A stretch of 64,000 bases of DNA from Prorocentrum cordatum (Eukaryota > Sar > Dinophyceae > Prorocentrales > Prorocentraceae). Made by a program: the position numbers and the translations under genes. This document shows, piece by piece, positions 43,793-54,469 of this stretch. How positions within the stretch are numbered: position 1 is the stretch's first letter; each line of letters starts with the position of its first letter. The notes beneath the pieces are model-generated. The model worked only from the letters and a program-made list of their open reading frames with translations. It did no database searches and was not told the DNA's origin. The stretch lies in NCBI GenBank assembly GCA_963575745.1, contig CAUYUJ010016349.1:198902-262901 (forward strand). The letters are read 5' to 3'.

Positions 43793-44420
43793 GTGAAAAC
43801 ATCAAAGAACCCCCATCAGGTCTTCCAGAAACGGTGGCCCATCCAGAAACGATTCTCCGATGTCGCCAGCCGTCCAGCCTCGGAACTGCAGATATTGAAC
43901 TGTCAGCCCAGCCGCTGGGACCCGAAGAACAGCGGTCGAGCCAGCTCATCCAGAGGCGATGCCAGCCCAGCCCATTCAGAGGCAATGCCAGTTGCCAACC
44001 TATCCAGAAACGATGCCAGCCAAGCCCATCCAGAAGCGATGCCAGCCTGCCCTGGCCCACCCCGAAGCGACATCACCAGCCCATCCAGAAACGGCGTTCA
44101 TCTATCCAGGAACGATGCTCCATGGAGGGGTTAGTTTCCAGAAGCCAAGTGGGCGCACGCAGTGACAATGAGGGATTCGCAGTGCCACTCATGCTTCGGT
44201 GTGCGTCTCTGTTCGCACAAATTGGGCTTGCATGTTCTGAATGCGTATGTCCGCATGTATGCATGTTTGTGCATGTAGATACATGTAGCTATATGTCTGT
44301 ATGTGTATGTGTGTATGTCTGTAGGTGATGCTGTTTGCATGTATGTGTGTGTGTATATGCATGTGCATGTAGATGTGTATGTGCGTGTAGGTGTGTTCAT
44401 CTACGGTATGTTACGTGTAA
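43793..44420 (+). repeat. second CCCATCCAGAAACGA minisatellite and GTATGT-rich tract
   Basis: 43,825-44,120 holds about ten diverged CCCATCCAGAAACGATGCCAG units, the same family as in the 41.2-42.0 kb intron. 44,240-44,400 is a degenerate GTATGTGT tract. Confidence 0.8.
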
Positions 44421-45290
44421 CGTGTAACATTCGATCCACATGACTTGCGGCAGCCCCTGTCACTGTGCCTGGGCGATGGGTCAGAGGCGTCGTGGGTGTT
44501 GGTTGGGAGCTCGTGGTTGGCCTCTGCAGGGCCCCTGCGAGGCAGACTCGAGGCATCTGGAAGCCTCTTGGAAGCAGGTGCGGTGCCTCACGGGGCCTCT
44601 TTGGCGTCTCGCGGGCGCCTCTTTGGGGCATCTTGGGGCTCCTTGGCGGTCCTCGGGGCCTCTTGGGGGGCATTTGGTGGTATCTTGGGGCGGGAGAGGG
44701 GGGTGGGCGATTGCGGCTCCCCACTCGGAGGCTAAGATCTTCGCGAGGTGCGTCGAACCATAGATCCCCCCAAACTCATGGGGGAAATGGCGCAGCGCGG
44801 CTGAGGCCGCGATCCTCGCGAGGGGTGTAGACAATGATAATCCCCTGGATCCCCCCCCCCTCAGCCACGGCCCCCGCGGGGGGTGCCAAAAAGAGTGACC
44901 TCCGCGGTTCTCGAGGCGCGCGCGTGGGGAGGGAGGGGAGGGGGGAGTGGGTTCTGCCGCATGCCCTAAAACAAAATCCAATAACTCACACAAGGAACTA
45001 TGTAATGTTTAGAGGGTTGTGTGTCTATGTGTGTACGTGTCATGTGTAACAATGTTATGTGTCAGTGGTGGTGTCTCTATATGATCGTATGCGTCCACTC
45101 GTAACTGTCATGTTATGTTTCGGTTTGCACCGTTGTACCCAATTATGTGTAGCAAACAGATGGTTGTTCCCCGTATCCCAAGATTGGGGTTGTTTCATAT
45201 CTTAAGATGTGGCCTTCTTATTACTTGGCGCCTCCTCCTCCCTCCTCCCTCCTCCTCTTTTCTCTCTCCCCTCCTGTCGGACTTACTCAT
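44421..45290. other. repeat-rich, no gene; GGGGCCTCTTGGGG minisatellite
   Basis: 44,500-44,700 consists of diverged GCCTCTTGGGGCATCTTGGGG units, related to 58,190-58,790. The rest has no supportable gene. Confidence 0.6.
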
Positions 45291-45530
45291 GCTCACACTT
45301 GCTCATACTCAGACTTACTCATACGCAGACTTACTCATATTCAGATTTACTCATGCTCAGACCTACTCATACTCAGACTTACTCACACTCATACATACTC
45401 ATACACACACTTACGCATACACAGACTTACTCACACCCATACGTACTCATACACAGCTACTCATACACAGACTACTCATCTCAGGCATACTCATACTCAG
45501 ACCTACTCACAGACTTACCCAACACATATC
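45291..45530. repeat. CTCATACTCAGACTTA minisatellite
   Basis: Units of about 12-18 bp (ACTCATACTCAGACTTACTC), more than a dozen, slightly diverged. Confidence 0.88.
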
Positions 45531-46110
45531 AGATTTGGAGGATGTCTCAGGCGGGACGCTCGTTTCAGCGCCCCTAAGGGGAGCCGCCAGGGGTGATTGC
45601 ACGGGTTCGTCGCGGCCATTTTGTGGGGATGTCTCAGGCGGTTTGCCTGTTTCCGGGCTCAACATCCTTCGCTTGGAGAGCAGATTGTGGGGATGTCTCA
45701 GGCGGGGCGCTGGTTTCAGCACCCCTAAGGGGAGCCGCCAGGGTGATTGCACGGCTCGTTCGCGGCCATTTTGTGGGGATGTCTCAGGTGGTTTGCTTGC
45801 TTCTGGCTCAACATCTTCGCTTTCGGGCGATTTGAGGGTGTCTCGAGCGAGGCGCTCATTTTCAAAAGGGTGTCTCGATCGTTGCTTGTTTTGTGGCCGG
45901 CTCGCGGCCTAAGGGGGGCCGCCAGGGGTGGTTGCACGGGCTCGTTCGCGGCCATTTTGTGGGATGTCTCAGGCGGTTTGCTTGTTTCTGGGCTCAACAT
46001 CCTTCGCTTTCGGAGCAGATTTGGAGGATGGCTCGAGCGAGGCGCTCATTTTCACCCCCCAGGTGGGCCAGATTTTGAGGGTGTCTCGATCGGTTTGCTT
46101 GTTTTGGTGG
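45531..46110. repeat. 150-185 bp tandem satellite with GATGTCTCAGGCGG motif
   Basis: Three higher-order units, aligned on CCTAAGGGGAGCCGCC at 45,573, 45,724 and 45,907. Each contains two GGATGTCTCAGGCGG half-units, a GTTCGCGGCCATTTTGTGGG block and GGGCTCAACATCCTTCGC. The GATGTCTCAGGCG word also occurs in E1 (39,427) and E4 (61,625, 61,706). Confidence 0.85.
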
Positions 46111-46129
46111 CCAGGCTCGTCGGCGCAGA

Positions 46130-46790
46130 TTCTTCTCAGGATGCCACAGGAGGCTCCAACAGGCTCCAGGAGGCCCCAGGAGACCACATGAGGTCCCATG
46201 CCGCATCATGAGGCCACAGAAAGATTCAAGAGGCCACAGGATGTCCCAAGAGGCTCCAGGAGGCCCCAGGAAGCTCCAGAAGGCCTCAGGAAACCACGGG
46301 AGGTTCCAGGAGGCAACAGGAAGCGCCAGGAGGCCTCGGAAGGCAACAGGAGGCCCCGAGAGGCCCCAGGAGCAATGGGGGGCCTCAGAAGGCAACATGA
46401 GTGGCTCCAATCCCATGTGTTTTACGCCTGCTCCTATCGATTGGGCCTCACCTGGAGCGCGCGTCTTTGATGTTCTACGTATGTTTATGTAGATGGTCCT
46501 TCTCCTGTGTGCACAATCCTAAATGTTTTACTCATGTTCCTGTATATTGGGCCTCTCCGGGGGCACGAGTCCTTGGTGTTTTACGCGTGTTCCTATATAT
46601 TGCCCTTCTCCTGTGGCTCTAATCCGCAATGCTTTATGCACGTCTGTTGCTATAGATTGCGCCTTTCCTGGGGCACGAGACCTTCCTAGGAGGTCCCAGG
46701 AGGTCCCAAGAGGCCCCTGGAGACCCCAGGAAGCCCCCGTAGGTTTCAGGAGGCCCCAGGAGGCCCCAGGCTCATGCACAGAGACGCGCT
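46130..46790. repeat. AGGCCCCAGGAGGCTCCAGG minisatellite (reverse orientation of the CCTCTTGGGG type)
   Basis: 46,130-46,390 and 46,680-46,775 are diverged GAGGCCCCAGGAGG units, the complement of the CTTGGGGCCTC arrays at 44.5 and 58.2 kb. Between them (46,400-46,620) a CCTATCGATTGGGCCTC..CTATATATTG element is repeated two to three times. Confidence 0.75.
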
Positions 46791-47159
46791 CGTACTACTG
46801 AGGCTCATTCACACTCCAATTCATTCGCAGTTAGATGGATGCCCAGACCGTCACAACTGAAGCCCGTTAAGATTCGAAAGCTCTTGCGCCTAGACATTCA
46901 CGGCGGGCAGGCCCATGCGAGTAGATGCACATATGGGGAGCTCCACGCAGTGAGTAATTGTATTTAGCACCTGTATATCATTATCCGTAGGTTTCGGTAT
47001 GTATCTATAGTGTAGCCTGTGGTAACCAGTTTCATGTATCTGTTTAGATCCGACCGTCTTGTTACCTTAGCACCCCCAATGCGCCCACTCTAAAAACATC
47101 AATTTCGTTACCCACCTACCCCTGCCCACCCGCCCATCCGCTCCCGCAACCTTTTGTCG
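46791..47159. other. no gene seen
   Basis: Unique-looking sequence of lower GC. Nothing recognisable. Confidence 0.5.
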
Positions 47160-48300
47160 CCGCTCGTCCGTCGTCCCGCGTGATCGTTCGTTCGTCGTTC
47201 GTTCGTCGGTCCTGCGTCGTTCAGCGTCGTCCGTCGGTCATTCGTCGCCCGTCGGTCGTCGCGCGTCGTCGTCGTCCGTCGTCGTTGTCGCCCGTCGTCG
47301 TCCGATCGCGCGCCCCGCGTTGGCGCCGACGCGCCGTCGGCACGACGACCGCGCACAGCGCCAGTAGGAGCAGGGGAAAGCCTTCTGGATGCAATCCCCC
47401 TTTTCTTCCTGCTCCTCCCCCCCCCCTCCTTCTCCAGTTCCTCCTCTTCCTCCTCCTCCCCATCCTCCCCCCTCCTCTTCCTCTTCCTCCTCATCCTCAT
47501 CCTCCTCCCCCCTCACCCCCCCTGCCTTTTCCGTCCTCACCTCTCCTCCCTCCGTCCTCCTTCTTCCTCCCTCGCCTCTCCTCCCTCCTCAACTCTCCCT
47601 GATCATTCCTCCAACCTTCCTCCTTTCTCCTCCTGTTCCTCCTCCTCCTCCATCCTTCCTCCTTGTTGTTCCCCGTGTCCCTGATGACCGTGCCGTGCTT
47701 GTTCCTCCTCACTTTTCCTCCGTGTCTTCCTCCTCCTCCTCCTGCTCCTCCTCCTCCTTTTTCCCTCGTTCTCCCTATCCCCCCCCCCTTCGTCTTTCTC
47801 CACTTCTTCCCCCCTCCCTCAGCCTACATCCACCATCCTTCCCCCTTCGCCCTCCCTCCTCCCTCCCCCCTCCGCCTTTTTGTATCCTCTTTTTTTTTTC
47901 CTCTATTAGCATCCCTGGGCTTTCCCCCCTCCTCCCATTCCTTCATCTTCCTTCCTCCTTCCTTCCTTCTCCTCGCTGTTCCCTCCCCCCGCTTCCTTCC
48001 TCCGTATTTTTCTGTTCCTGTCCCTCCTTGTCTCCCGTTTCTTCTTCTTCTTGTTCGTCTCCCTTATCCTGCTCCCGTGTTGTGCCCCCCTCGTATTCCG
48101 CATTCCTCGTTCTCCTCCTCCTCCTCCTCCTCCACCATTTCCGCCGCTCTCCCATGCTCCCTCGTTTTCCATCCTTCTCACTCATCACTCCTCCCTCCTC
48201 ATTCCCCCCTCCCCCCCTCGCTCCCCCCCCCTCCTCATTCCTCCATCACCGTTCGCCCGCCCCTCCCCGTCCCCCCCCCCCCATCGCTCTGCAGCCCTCG
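47160..48300. repeat. GTC-rich then CCT-rich low-complexity tract
   Basis: 47,160-47,300 is GTC/GTT-rich; 47,390-48,290 is a degenerate CTCC/TCCT polypyrimidine tract. Very long open frames (Pro/Ser/Leu on plus, Arg/Glu/Gly on minus) are artefacts of composition. Confidence 0.88.
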
Positions 48301-49000
48301 TTTCACCTGTCGACGTTCTCTGGCGCGCGCGCGCGCCACGAGGGCGCGCGCGCGCCTCGTGTGGCCTCGCGAGAAAGGTGCCGAGGCAATAGCAGAGGCC
48401 CCACGAGATGGGCCGAGGTTCGACGTCGCGATTTAGGGCCGAGGCTCGACGCCTCACGGCCTTGTCACCGGCAGTTTCGCGCTGCGAGATGGGATGGAGG
48501 TTCGGCGCCGTCGCCTCTGCGCAGCGCTTGCGCAGCGACGTTTTTTTTGGCCAGCGTGCGCTGCCGACGTCTTCCCCGCGCAGTGCTTGCAACCCATTCC
48601 GACGATGGTCCCTCGATGTCCTCAGGGCGTTCTATGTTGGGCGGGCGCGCTGGAGCAAACGGCCAGCAACCCAGCGCCGCCGCCGCCGCCGCCACAGCCG
48701 CAACGCGCACCGCCACCATCGCCACCATCATGACCGTCGCCACCACCAAAACCATAACAACAACACACGCCACCACCAATTCGCGCACTGACACGCACCA
48801 ATTCGTTTGACCCGTGCGGCCAGCCCGGCCATCAGAGGTGGCACTCTGCGGGCAGGGTCCATGGACCTCCTGCTGGACCCCCGCGGCGGCCAGGTGACCC
48901 TCGTCGACTTCGGTTGAGGGTTCGGCCTGGCTGCACTTCTGCGGGCCAGCTGCCGCGTCGGAGCTCGGGGCGCTTTGCCGCGGTGCGGCGGCCCCAATTG
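48301..49000. other. no confident gene
   Basis: GC-rich. 48,325-48,362 is a CG-rich inverted repeat (GCGCGCGCCACGAGGGCGCG). Frames are open on both strands but lack domain features. Confidence 0.4.
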
Positions 49001-49670
49001 AGGCGTTGTCGAGTTTCTTTCCGCGGTGCGACGCGCGCGTTCGGCTGGCGCAGCGCCGCGGCGACGAGTTCGAGCACGCGGTCCCACGGACGCTGCCCAA
49101 TTGGCCCAAGTGGCCCCGCCCCAGAAGTGCGTTGGGCGAACGGGGCGCCCCCAGGGCGAGCGCGCCCGTCGTCGCGGCGGCAAGCTGCGCCGCGCGGCCA
49201 GCGCGCGCGGATTCGCGCGGGGCGGCGCCCACGAGGGCCCCAAGTCCTTCTGCGCCGCCGTCGACGCAGCAACGCGCGCTCGCTGCCCCATCTACGAGGG
49301 GGTCTCATTCGGCGCCGCGAAGAGCGAGTTGGCGTGGCCCGAGGGCGACGCCCAGAGATTCGCAATCCTGGAAGCAGGACTCGCTGGCAGCAAGAACGCG
49401 CGCCAAGCGGCGGACGCATCTGCGCAGGCGGCCCTTTGAGGCTGCCGCAGGCGCGGCAGCCGCAGCGGCGGCGCTGGGCCCGCCGTGGCCGCGGCAGACG
49501 CGGCAGCGTCCGTGGGAACCGCGTTCGCGGTCGCGGCGGCAGCAGCAACCGCGGCCGCGGCCGCGGCGGCCGCGGCCGCAACGGCGGCAGTTGTGGCAGC
49601 GGCGGCAGCAACGCTGCAGAGGCGGCCATCGACGGCGCGCGGCCGATTGGTCGGCGGTCAGGGGGATAGG
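49001..49670 (+). CDS. possible RGG-tailed protein segment, frameshifted
   Basis: One plus frame encodes KSFCAAVDAATRARCPIYEG and SFGAAKSELAWPEGDAQRFA before a stop at 49,437-49,439. In another plus frame 49,480-49,670 reads RGNRVRGRGGSSNRGRGRGG, then RGRNGGSCGSGGSNAAEAA, an RGG/RG-box-like tail. If joined by an intron or shift they would make a small RNA-binding-like protein. The tail lies in CGG-rich repeat sequence, so chance is a real alternative. Confidence 0.27.
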
Positions 49671-49794
49671 GGCAGGTCGGTGATGGGGGAGGGCGCATTG
49701 TCTGGTTCTCTGTGTGTACGTTCGCGTTTCGTGCGTTTTCGGGATTCGCTGCCAGCGCGAGCCAGCGCCGCGGGAGGATGGGGGGGGGGGAACG

Positions 49795-50455
49795 AAGAGG
49801 AAAGAGAGAGGGAGGAGGAGGGGGGGGAGGAGAAGGAGGAGGAGGAGGAGAAGGAGGAGGAGGAGGAGCGCAGCGCCGCCCGTGCGGCTCGGAGGGGCGC
49901 TGGCAGGCGCAGCGCTGCTGCCGCTGCTGCCCCGCCAGGGAACTGGGTGGGCCGCGGCCGCGGGGCCCGGGGCGCCGGGCCACTGGGGCCCGACGGCGGC
50001 TGGCGCGCGCGGAGCTGCGGGCGGCGCCGGGGGCGGGCGACCGGCGCTCGCGCTCGGCTACGCCTTGCTGGGCGTCGCCGCCGTGCTCCCGTGTATGCGA
50101 GGTAGAGGCCCCGGTCGGCGCGCCCCCTCGGCTCCGGGGCTTGCTCGCCGCTGAGCGGCGTGCTTGTCCTGGGGTTGGGGGGTTGCGCCGGCCCCCAATC
50201 AATGCGCCCCCGGCGCGCGGCAGACACGCGGCCGCCGCAGGAGGAGGAGGGGGGGGAGGAGGAGGAGGAGGGGGAGACGGAGGAGGAGGAGGAGGAGAGG
50301 GGGGAGGAGGGGGAGGAGGAGGAGGAGGAGGAGGAGGAGGAGGAGGAGGAGGAGGAGAAGGATAAAGCAGGAGGGCGAGGAGAGGAGGAAGAATAGGAGG
50401 GGAGAGGAGGAGAGGGATGAGGAGGGGAGAAGAAAGGGGGAGGAGGAGCGCTAAA
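49795..50455. repeat. two GGA-rich tracts flanking GC-rich sequence
   Basis: GGA repeats at 49,795-49,870 and 50,235-50,450. Sequence between them is GC-rich with no supportable gene. Confidence 0.85.
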
Positions 50456-51370
50456 GTTTCATGAATCACGAGCCGCGCCCCCTTCAGGCACCTTCATCCC
50501 CAGAGGTTGCCACAACTTGATGCTTTCCGGAGACCGCAAGCACGCGCCGCCGAGCGACGTGGCCTCTCTCGCCGCCCAGCTTGGCGCTGCCCGAGGCGCA
50601 ACGGGCTTGCAGATGCGCTCGTAGTCCGTGGCGCACTTCCTCGCTGAGTTTGGGACTCTGTATCGGTGGCGCGACGCGAAGCCCCTGTTGGCGATCGCGT
50701 TCGGCCTGGAGAATCGGAACCACTTGGCGCCGAGACGAAACGTTGGTAGACGGTTTACTGTGCATGCAGACTGACTGCTCGGCTCGATTTGGCAGGGTAA
50801 TTCGTCGCGCGGTCATCTGGGACATGCGCGAGGGCGGGATGGAGCGGGTGGCGGTGGTGGAGGGGTGAAGAGTGGGTGGGTGGGTGGGTGGGTGTCGCAC
50901 GGGGTCCGCAACGTTCCACCGCATCGAGCGAGTTGTTGTTCAAAACTGTTTTCCGTTCTCCCCAGCAATATAGCCACGTACCGAAGCATCGTCAATCATC
51001 ATCATCATCATCATCATCCACCGTCCCGGAGCGTTGGTCGGCGCGTCGGCACCATCATCTTTACCAGGGCAGTGGTGTGCGTTTACTGTATGTCGATATC
51101 GCATTGGTGTCTTAGTGTCCCAGACTAATCGAGTCGTCCCTTCTCGCGCGGGGTCGGGCCTCTTACCATATCGTCTCAGAGTTTTCTGCGTTTCCGTGAC
51201 GATTCCTCGTAGCCGCCCGTTGTTCCCCGTGAAGTCCCATTGCCGCCCCCCCCTGCGGTCTGCTATGGTTCCCAAGATACCCTTATTACTCGCATTATGT
51301 TTATTCGTTCCCGCATGCTTCCCCATGGTAGTTGTCCCCATGTTGGCTGCACCGTGCGATTAATTAGGCT
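50456..51370. other. no gene seen
   Basis: Contains GTGGGTGG repeats (50,870-50,892) and a CAT tract (50,998-51,017). Nothing coding that I can support. Confidence 0.45.
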
Positions 51371-51384
51371 TTACTGTCGTATAT

Positions 51385-51435
51385 TTGGTATAGTAGTAAC
51401 AGTATAGTAGAAATAACAGTAGTAGAAGAAACAAC

Positions 51436-51482
<47 letters not shown>

Positions 51483-51510
51483 CGATGGTCGTAGTAGTAG
51501 TAATGTGTTA
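51385..51510. repeat. GTA microsatellite
   Basis: An (AGT)n tract with ACA and GAA interruptions; the purest part is 51,438-51,482. Confidence 0.95.
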
Positions 51511-51825
51511 CTGTATTGGTCTGTGCATGGTATGTCATGTGCGGTACCCTGTGCATGTCATGGTCGTGTGCATGCCATGTCATGGTCGCATGCGTTTGTC
51601 ATGTTGTAATGCCGCGTGCAGTGCACAGTCTTGACGTTGGGCCCGTGAGGGAAAGGGGGGAGGGATGGAGGGGTGAAGGAGTGAGAACTCGAAAAGAGGA
51701 TACTTATGACTTATGACAAGGTGGTCCTGGCCTGCCAGAGCTCCCAGGCTCGAGCTTTCCTTTCGCAGGTGCTCCAGGGAGCTTCGGTTGACTGCTCCAC
51801 GCTTCACCACGTTTTACGCTCCACG

Positions 51826-51998
51826 ATGGCGGCGCCAGCTGCAGCGGCTGCGGCGGACGCGGCGCCAGCTCCAGCAGCAGCGGCGCCAGCGAGGCCACTT
51901 CCTATGCATCGGTGGGTGATGCCTCGCCACCAGCTGACGTCGGCGATCAGCGAGGAGACTGCTACCGTTTGGGCAGCACCTGGCGAGCGCATGGCCAA
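51826..51998 (+). CDS. HU-like gene, N-terminal exon
   Basis: The ATG at 51,826 starts an Ala/Pro-rich leader (MAAPAAAAAADAAPAPAAAA) followed by PMHRWVMPRHQLTSAISEET and WAAPGERMAK, then a phase-0 donor AAG/GTGCCAG at 51,999. An in-frame upstream ATG at 51,706 would add 40 residues. A low-complexity N-terminus before an HU fold is plausible. The link to the next exon is inferred from proximity, strand and frame. Confidence 0.42.
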
Positions 51999-52160
51999 GG
52001 TGCCAGAGGGAGTGCAACAGTGCCCACGCCCCACGCCTAGTTGCAGCTGCTGCTGTAGGTATTGCCTGCCAGCCGCATCATCACACTTCGAACTTCAGCT
52101 CGAAGTATGGTGATACGGCTGGCAGGTCCCCTGTTTGTTGTTTTCCACCTTCTGTCTCCA
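51999..52160 (+). other. HU-like gene intron with a 62-nt hairpin
   Basis: Begins GTGCCAGAGG, resembling the first bases inside the E elements (GTGCCAG, GTGCCTG). 52,065-52,126 is a near-perfect inverted repeat (CCTGCCAGCCGCATCA ... TGATACGGCTGGCAGG). A pyrimidine-rich stretch follows (52,127-52,160). The acceptor is uncertain. Confidence 0.5.
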
Positions 52161-52335
52161 CCATGTGACTGCTGAAGACGTGGCGCGCGTCATGTCGGCG
52201 CTTCGGGTGGTGACCATCAGGGAGATCACCACCCGCGGTGGGATCATCATCCCTGGGATCGTGAAGCTCAGGGCGAAGCACGTGCTCCCTTCGCCGCAGA
52301 AAACGGTGAAGGATCGCACGTTTAAAGTTTCTGGG
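52161..52335 (+). CDS. HU-like (dinoflagellate histone-like) DNA-binding domain, first half
   Basis: Encodes HHVTAEDVARVMSALRVVTI followed by REITTRGGIIIPGIVKLRAK and PSPQKTVKDRTFKV. The order (two helices, an xxGxxIIPGxxxL turn, then a basic K..K..R stretch) is that of the HU/HCc family, where a G-x-F-x-I/V-P-G-x-x-x-x-K core and a KPATKAGKR-like arm are typical. Such proteins bind and bend DNA in dinoflagellate nuclei, which have little bulk histone. The basic arm is less lysine-rich than in abundant HCc proteins, so a specialised or organellar paralogue is possible. The frame then runs into a GGA/GAT repeat. Confidence 0.58.
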
Positions 52336-52455
52336 CGAGGAGGAGGGTGAGGCGGTGGATGATGATGATGATGAGGAGGAGGAGAAGGAGGATAAGGAGG
52401 ATGTGGAGGAAGAAGAGGAGGAGGGGGAGGAGGTCGCGTGATAGCTGATAGCAAC
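52336..52455 (+). other. HU-like gene intron of GAT/GGA repeat
   Basis: GAT (52,357-52,374) and GGA-rich tract with an acceptor-like GATCCGCGGCAG ending near 52,475. The borders are approximate. Confidence 0.45.
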
Positions 52456-52475
52456 GGCATCCCAGATCCGCGGCA

Positions 52476-52630
52476 GGGAGTGCACGATCCCAAGCAAGAG
52501 CGCCCACTTGCGCGTCAAGGCGATTGCGCACCAGGATATCAGCACGATTTCGCGCGAGCAGCCCGACGCGGAGGTGGCGCAGGGCGCCGCAGATCCAGAT
52601 GAGGAGACCTCGTCTTCAGAGAGCGAGTGA
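52476..52630 (+). CDS. HU-like gene, C-terminal exon
   Basis: Encodes ECTIPSKSAHLRVKAIAHQD, then ISTISREQPDAEV and an acidic tail (DPDEETSSSESE), TGA at 52,628-52,630. The HLRVKAI segment sits where the final V-x-V-x-A strand of HU-like proteins is expected. An acidic C-terminal tail is not typical of bacterial HU. The joined domain is about 85 residues, close to HU length. Confidence 0.52.
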
Positions 52631-53648
52631 GCTGGATGGTGTAGGCGGTGGCAATGTGTTGTCGAGCTGTTGGCTCGCGGATGCGGTTCAGCCTTCCCCA
52701 ATCAGCTTCAGTCGTGTCCTCCTCGGCGCCTCCTCAACTAAAGCGTGCTACCATAGCATGTCATGTTCATGTTTCTCAATCGTGTCACGTCGTTCTATCT
52801 GCTCCGCCTTGCTCCTCAATGCGAAGTGCCTCGCAAAGTGCTGACGGCATCCGCTCCAGGCTCGCTGCAGCGCCGCCCAGCCACCTGACAGCTTCACAGG
52901 AGGCATCGGTTTGAGCTCAGACGAGCTGTTTAAGTGTTTGATGAAGCCCGAGCGAGAATGTTCTTTCGCTGTGTGAGCCTAGGAGGGCGCGGGAGCGAGG
53001 GGGCGAGGAGAGGCCGAGGAGCGAGGAGCATTGAGGAGATGGGTTCTGTTTTGCTAGCTGCCGTCCGCCGCCCAGAGTTGATGTGCATTGTGTGATGCCC
53101 ACTGTCTGGGGTTCGCAATATGTGAGGTCAATCGTTTCGGGTGAATTGTTTCGGCGCCGCTCTTACTTGGTGGTCCGAACGGTTTCGTCGCTGCTCTTAT
53201 TTGGTGGTCCACGCTGCTAGTGTTTGGGGTTGTCACTGGCACTTTATACTCATAGCGTTTGGGGTCAATGCTGTTCCAGCACGGTGTTCGCGCCGTTACT
53301 GCTTAAGGTCACGCTGCTACTGTTTGGGGTCCACTCTTGCATTTGCTACTCATACTGTTTGGGGCCATTGCTTCTCCAATGTGGCGTTCACGCTAATACT
53401 GTTTGGGGTCGCCGCTGGTACTGGTTGGGTTCAATGCTGGCAATGTCTGGGGTCTGTTTAGGGCCCGTGCGACCAAACCGAACTAGGTTTAATGATGTGC
53501 AGGGTGGCCTGGCAACGAAGTACCTGGTACCCTAATGGTTTCGCAACTGATCTCCCAACTCGTAGCCCATGTTTACGGCTTAGATGTGGGCGTGTTGTGT
53601 CAGTTATTCGGCATTGCATTGTCCATCTAGCTTGCCTAAACTCGCGCA
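52631..53648 (+). other. intergenic, with TGTTTGGGGTC minisatellite
   Basis: 52,631-53,130 has no gene. 53,150-53,460 holds about nine diverged units of about 30 bp built on GCTACTGTTTGGGGTC. The same unit recurs at 56,215-56,370, in each case a few hundred bp before a gene start. Confidence 0.75.
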
Positions 53649-54469
53649 TGGCATCTTCTTCGATGGGCTTTGAGCTTGTTGGGAGCCTTCAGCTCGTGGC
53701 CACTCTTCCAGACCAGCCCGTTGGATTCGAGAAGCGCATCGACATCGAGATTCCAGCAACGCTATTGCTTGTCGGAGGAAAGGTTGATGAGCCAGAACAC
53801 GTTCCTATGGAAGTGCCCTCTGCAATCGTGGAATCGGGCTGGACTGGGAGAGTCGACAACAGCGTCGAGAGCAGTTCGAGGTATTCGGAACTCGTGACTG
53901 CAGGCCGCCTTGACCCTGCTGGGCCTGACGTCCCGACCCTTCCTCAAGTAGGACCGTTGCGATTCGATGCGAATCTGTGTTTTTCTCGTCCCGTTGCGAA
54001 GGAGCCTGAGTATCGTCCCGAGCCTGCCCAGCGGCTGCATGAGGAGTGTGCTAAGACTGATAGCGAACGATCTGATTCGCCGCAGCGGCCCTGTCAGAAC
54101 CTGAGTGACGATGTCGTGCAGGTAGAGGACAGCCCTGTCAAGGAGACGCGTGAAGGCTTCAGATTCCTCACAATTCCTCCGCCGTGTTCGGCTGAACGGC
54201 TTGAGACACCGATCAAGTTTTCGAGCTCAGGTGCGGCCCCGTCGAAGGAAGGGTGCAGCGACATGATGTTGGCTCGGTTTGCGGACGGTGGCGATCTGCC
54301 GTGCGATCCGAAGAGCCCGTCGCCTTTGCCTTTGCCTAAGAAGCGCCGCTGGACATTGCTCGGGAATGCACCCGAGGCGAATCAGCAGCAAGAGTCTTCC
54401 GAATGCCCCTTCAGAATGGCCGGCCATCAGCTAAGGGGCGCGGCGTCTCTGCCCGCGGAGTTTAGTTAG
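53649..54469 (+). CDS. 273-residue unrecognised protein with basic motif
   Basis: The ATG at 53,649 (MASSSMGFELVGSLQLVATL) is the first Met that gives natural composition; the frame is open further upstream but reads as shadow. The protein is Pro/Ser/Glu-rich and probably largely disordered, with a hydrophobic N-terminal segment (IDIEIPATLLLVGG) and a late basic motif LPLPKKRRWTLLG that could be a nuclear signal. Stop TAG at 54,467-54,469. No family recognised. It sits between the HU-like gene and gene B on the same strand, preceded by the same minisatellite as gene B. Confidence 0.5.

Noticed and set aside
45755-45970. GGCCATTTTGTGGG as a spliced-leader relic
   Set aside because: Only nine bases match DinoSL and they belong to each unit of a satellite with no gene downstream.
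47389-48810. 473-codon Pro/Ser/Leu frame
   Set aside because: It follows a degenerate CCT polypyrimidine tract; composition is dictated by the repeat.
48832-50469. 545-codon minus Pro-rich frame
   Set aside because: Driven by GGA tracts read in antisense; no domain.
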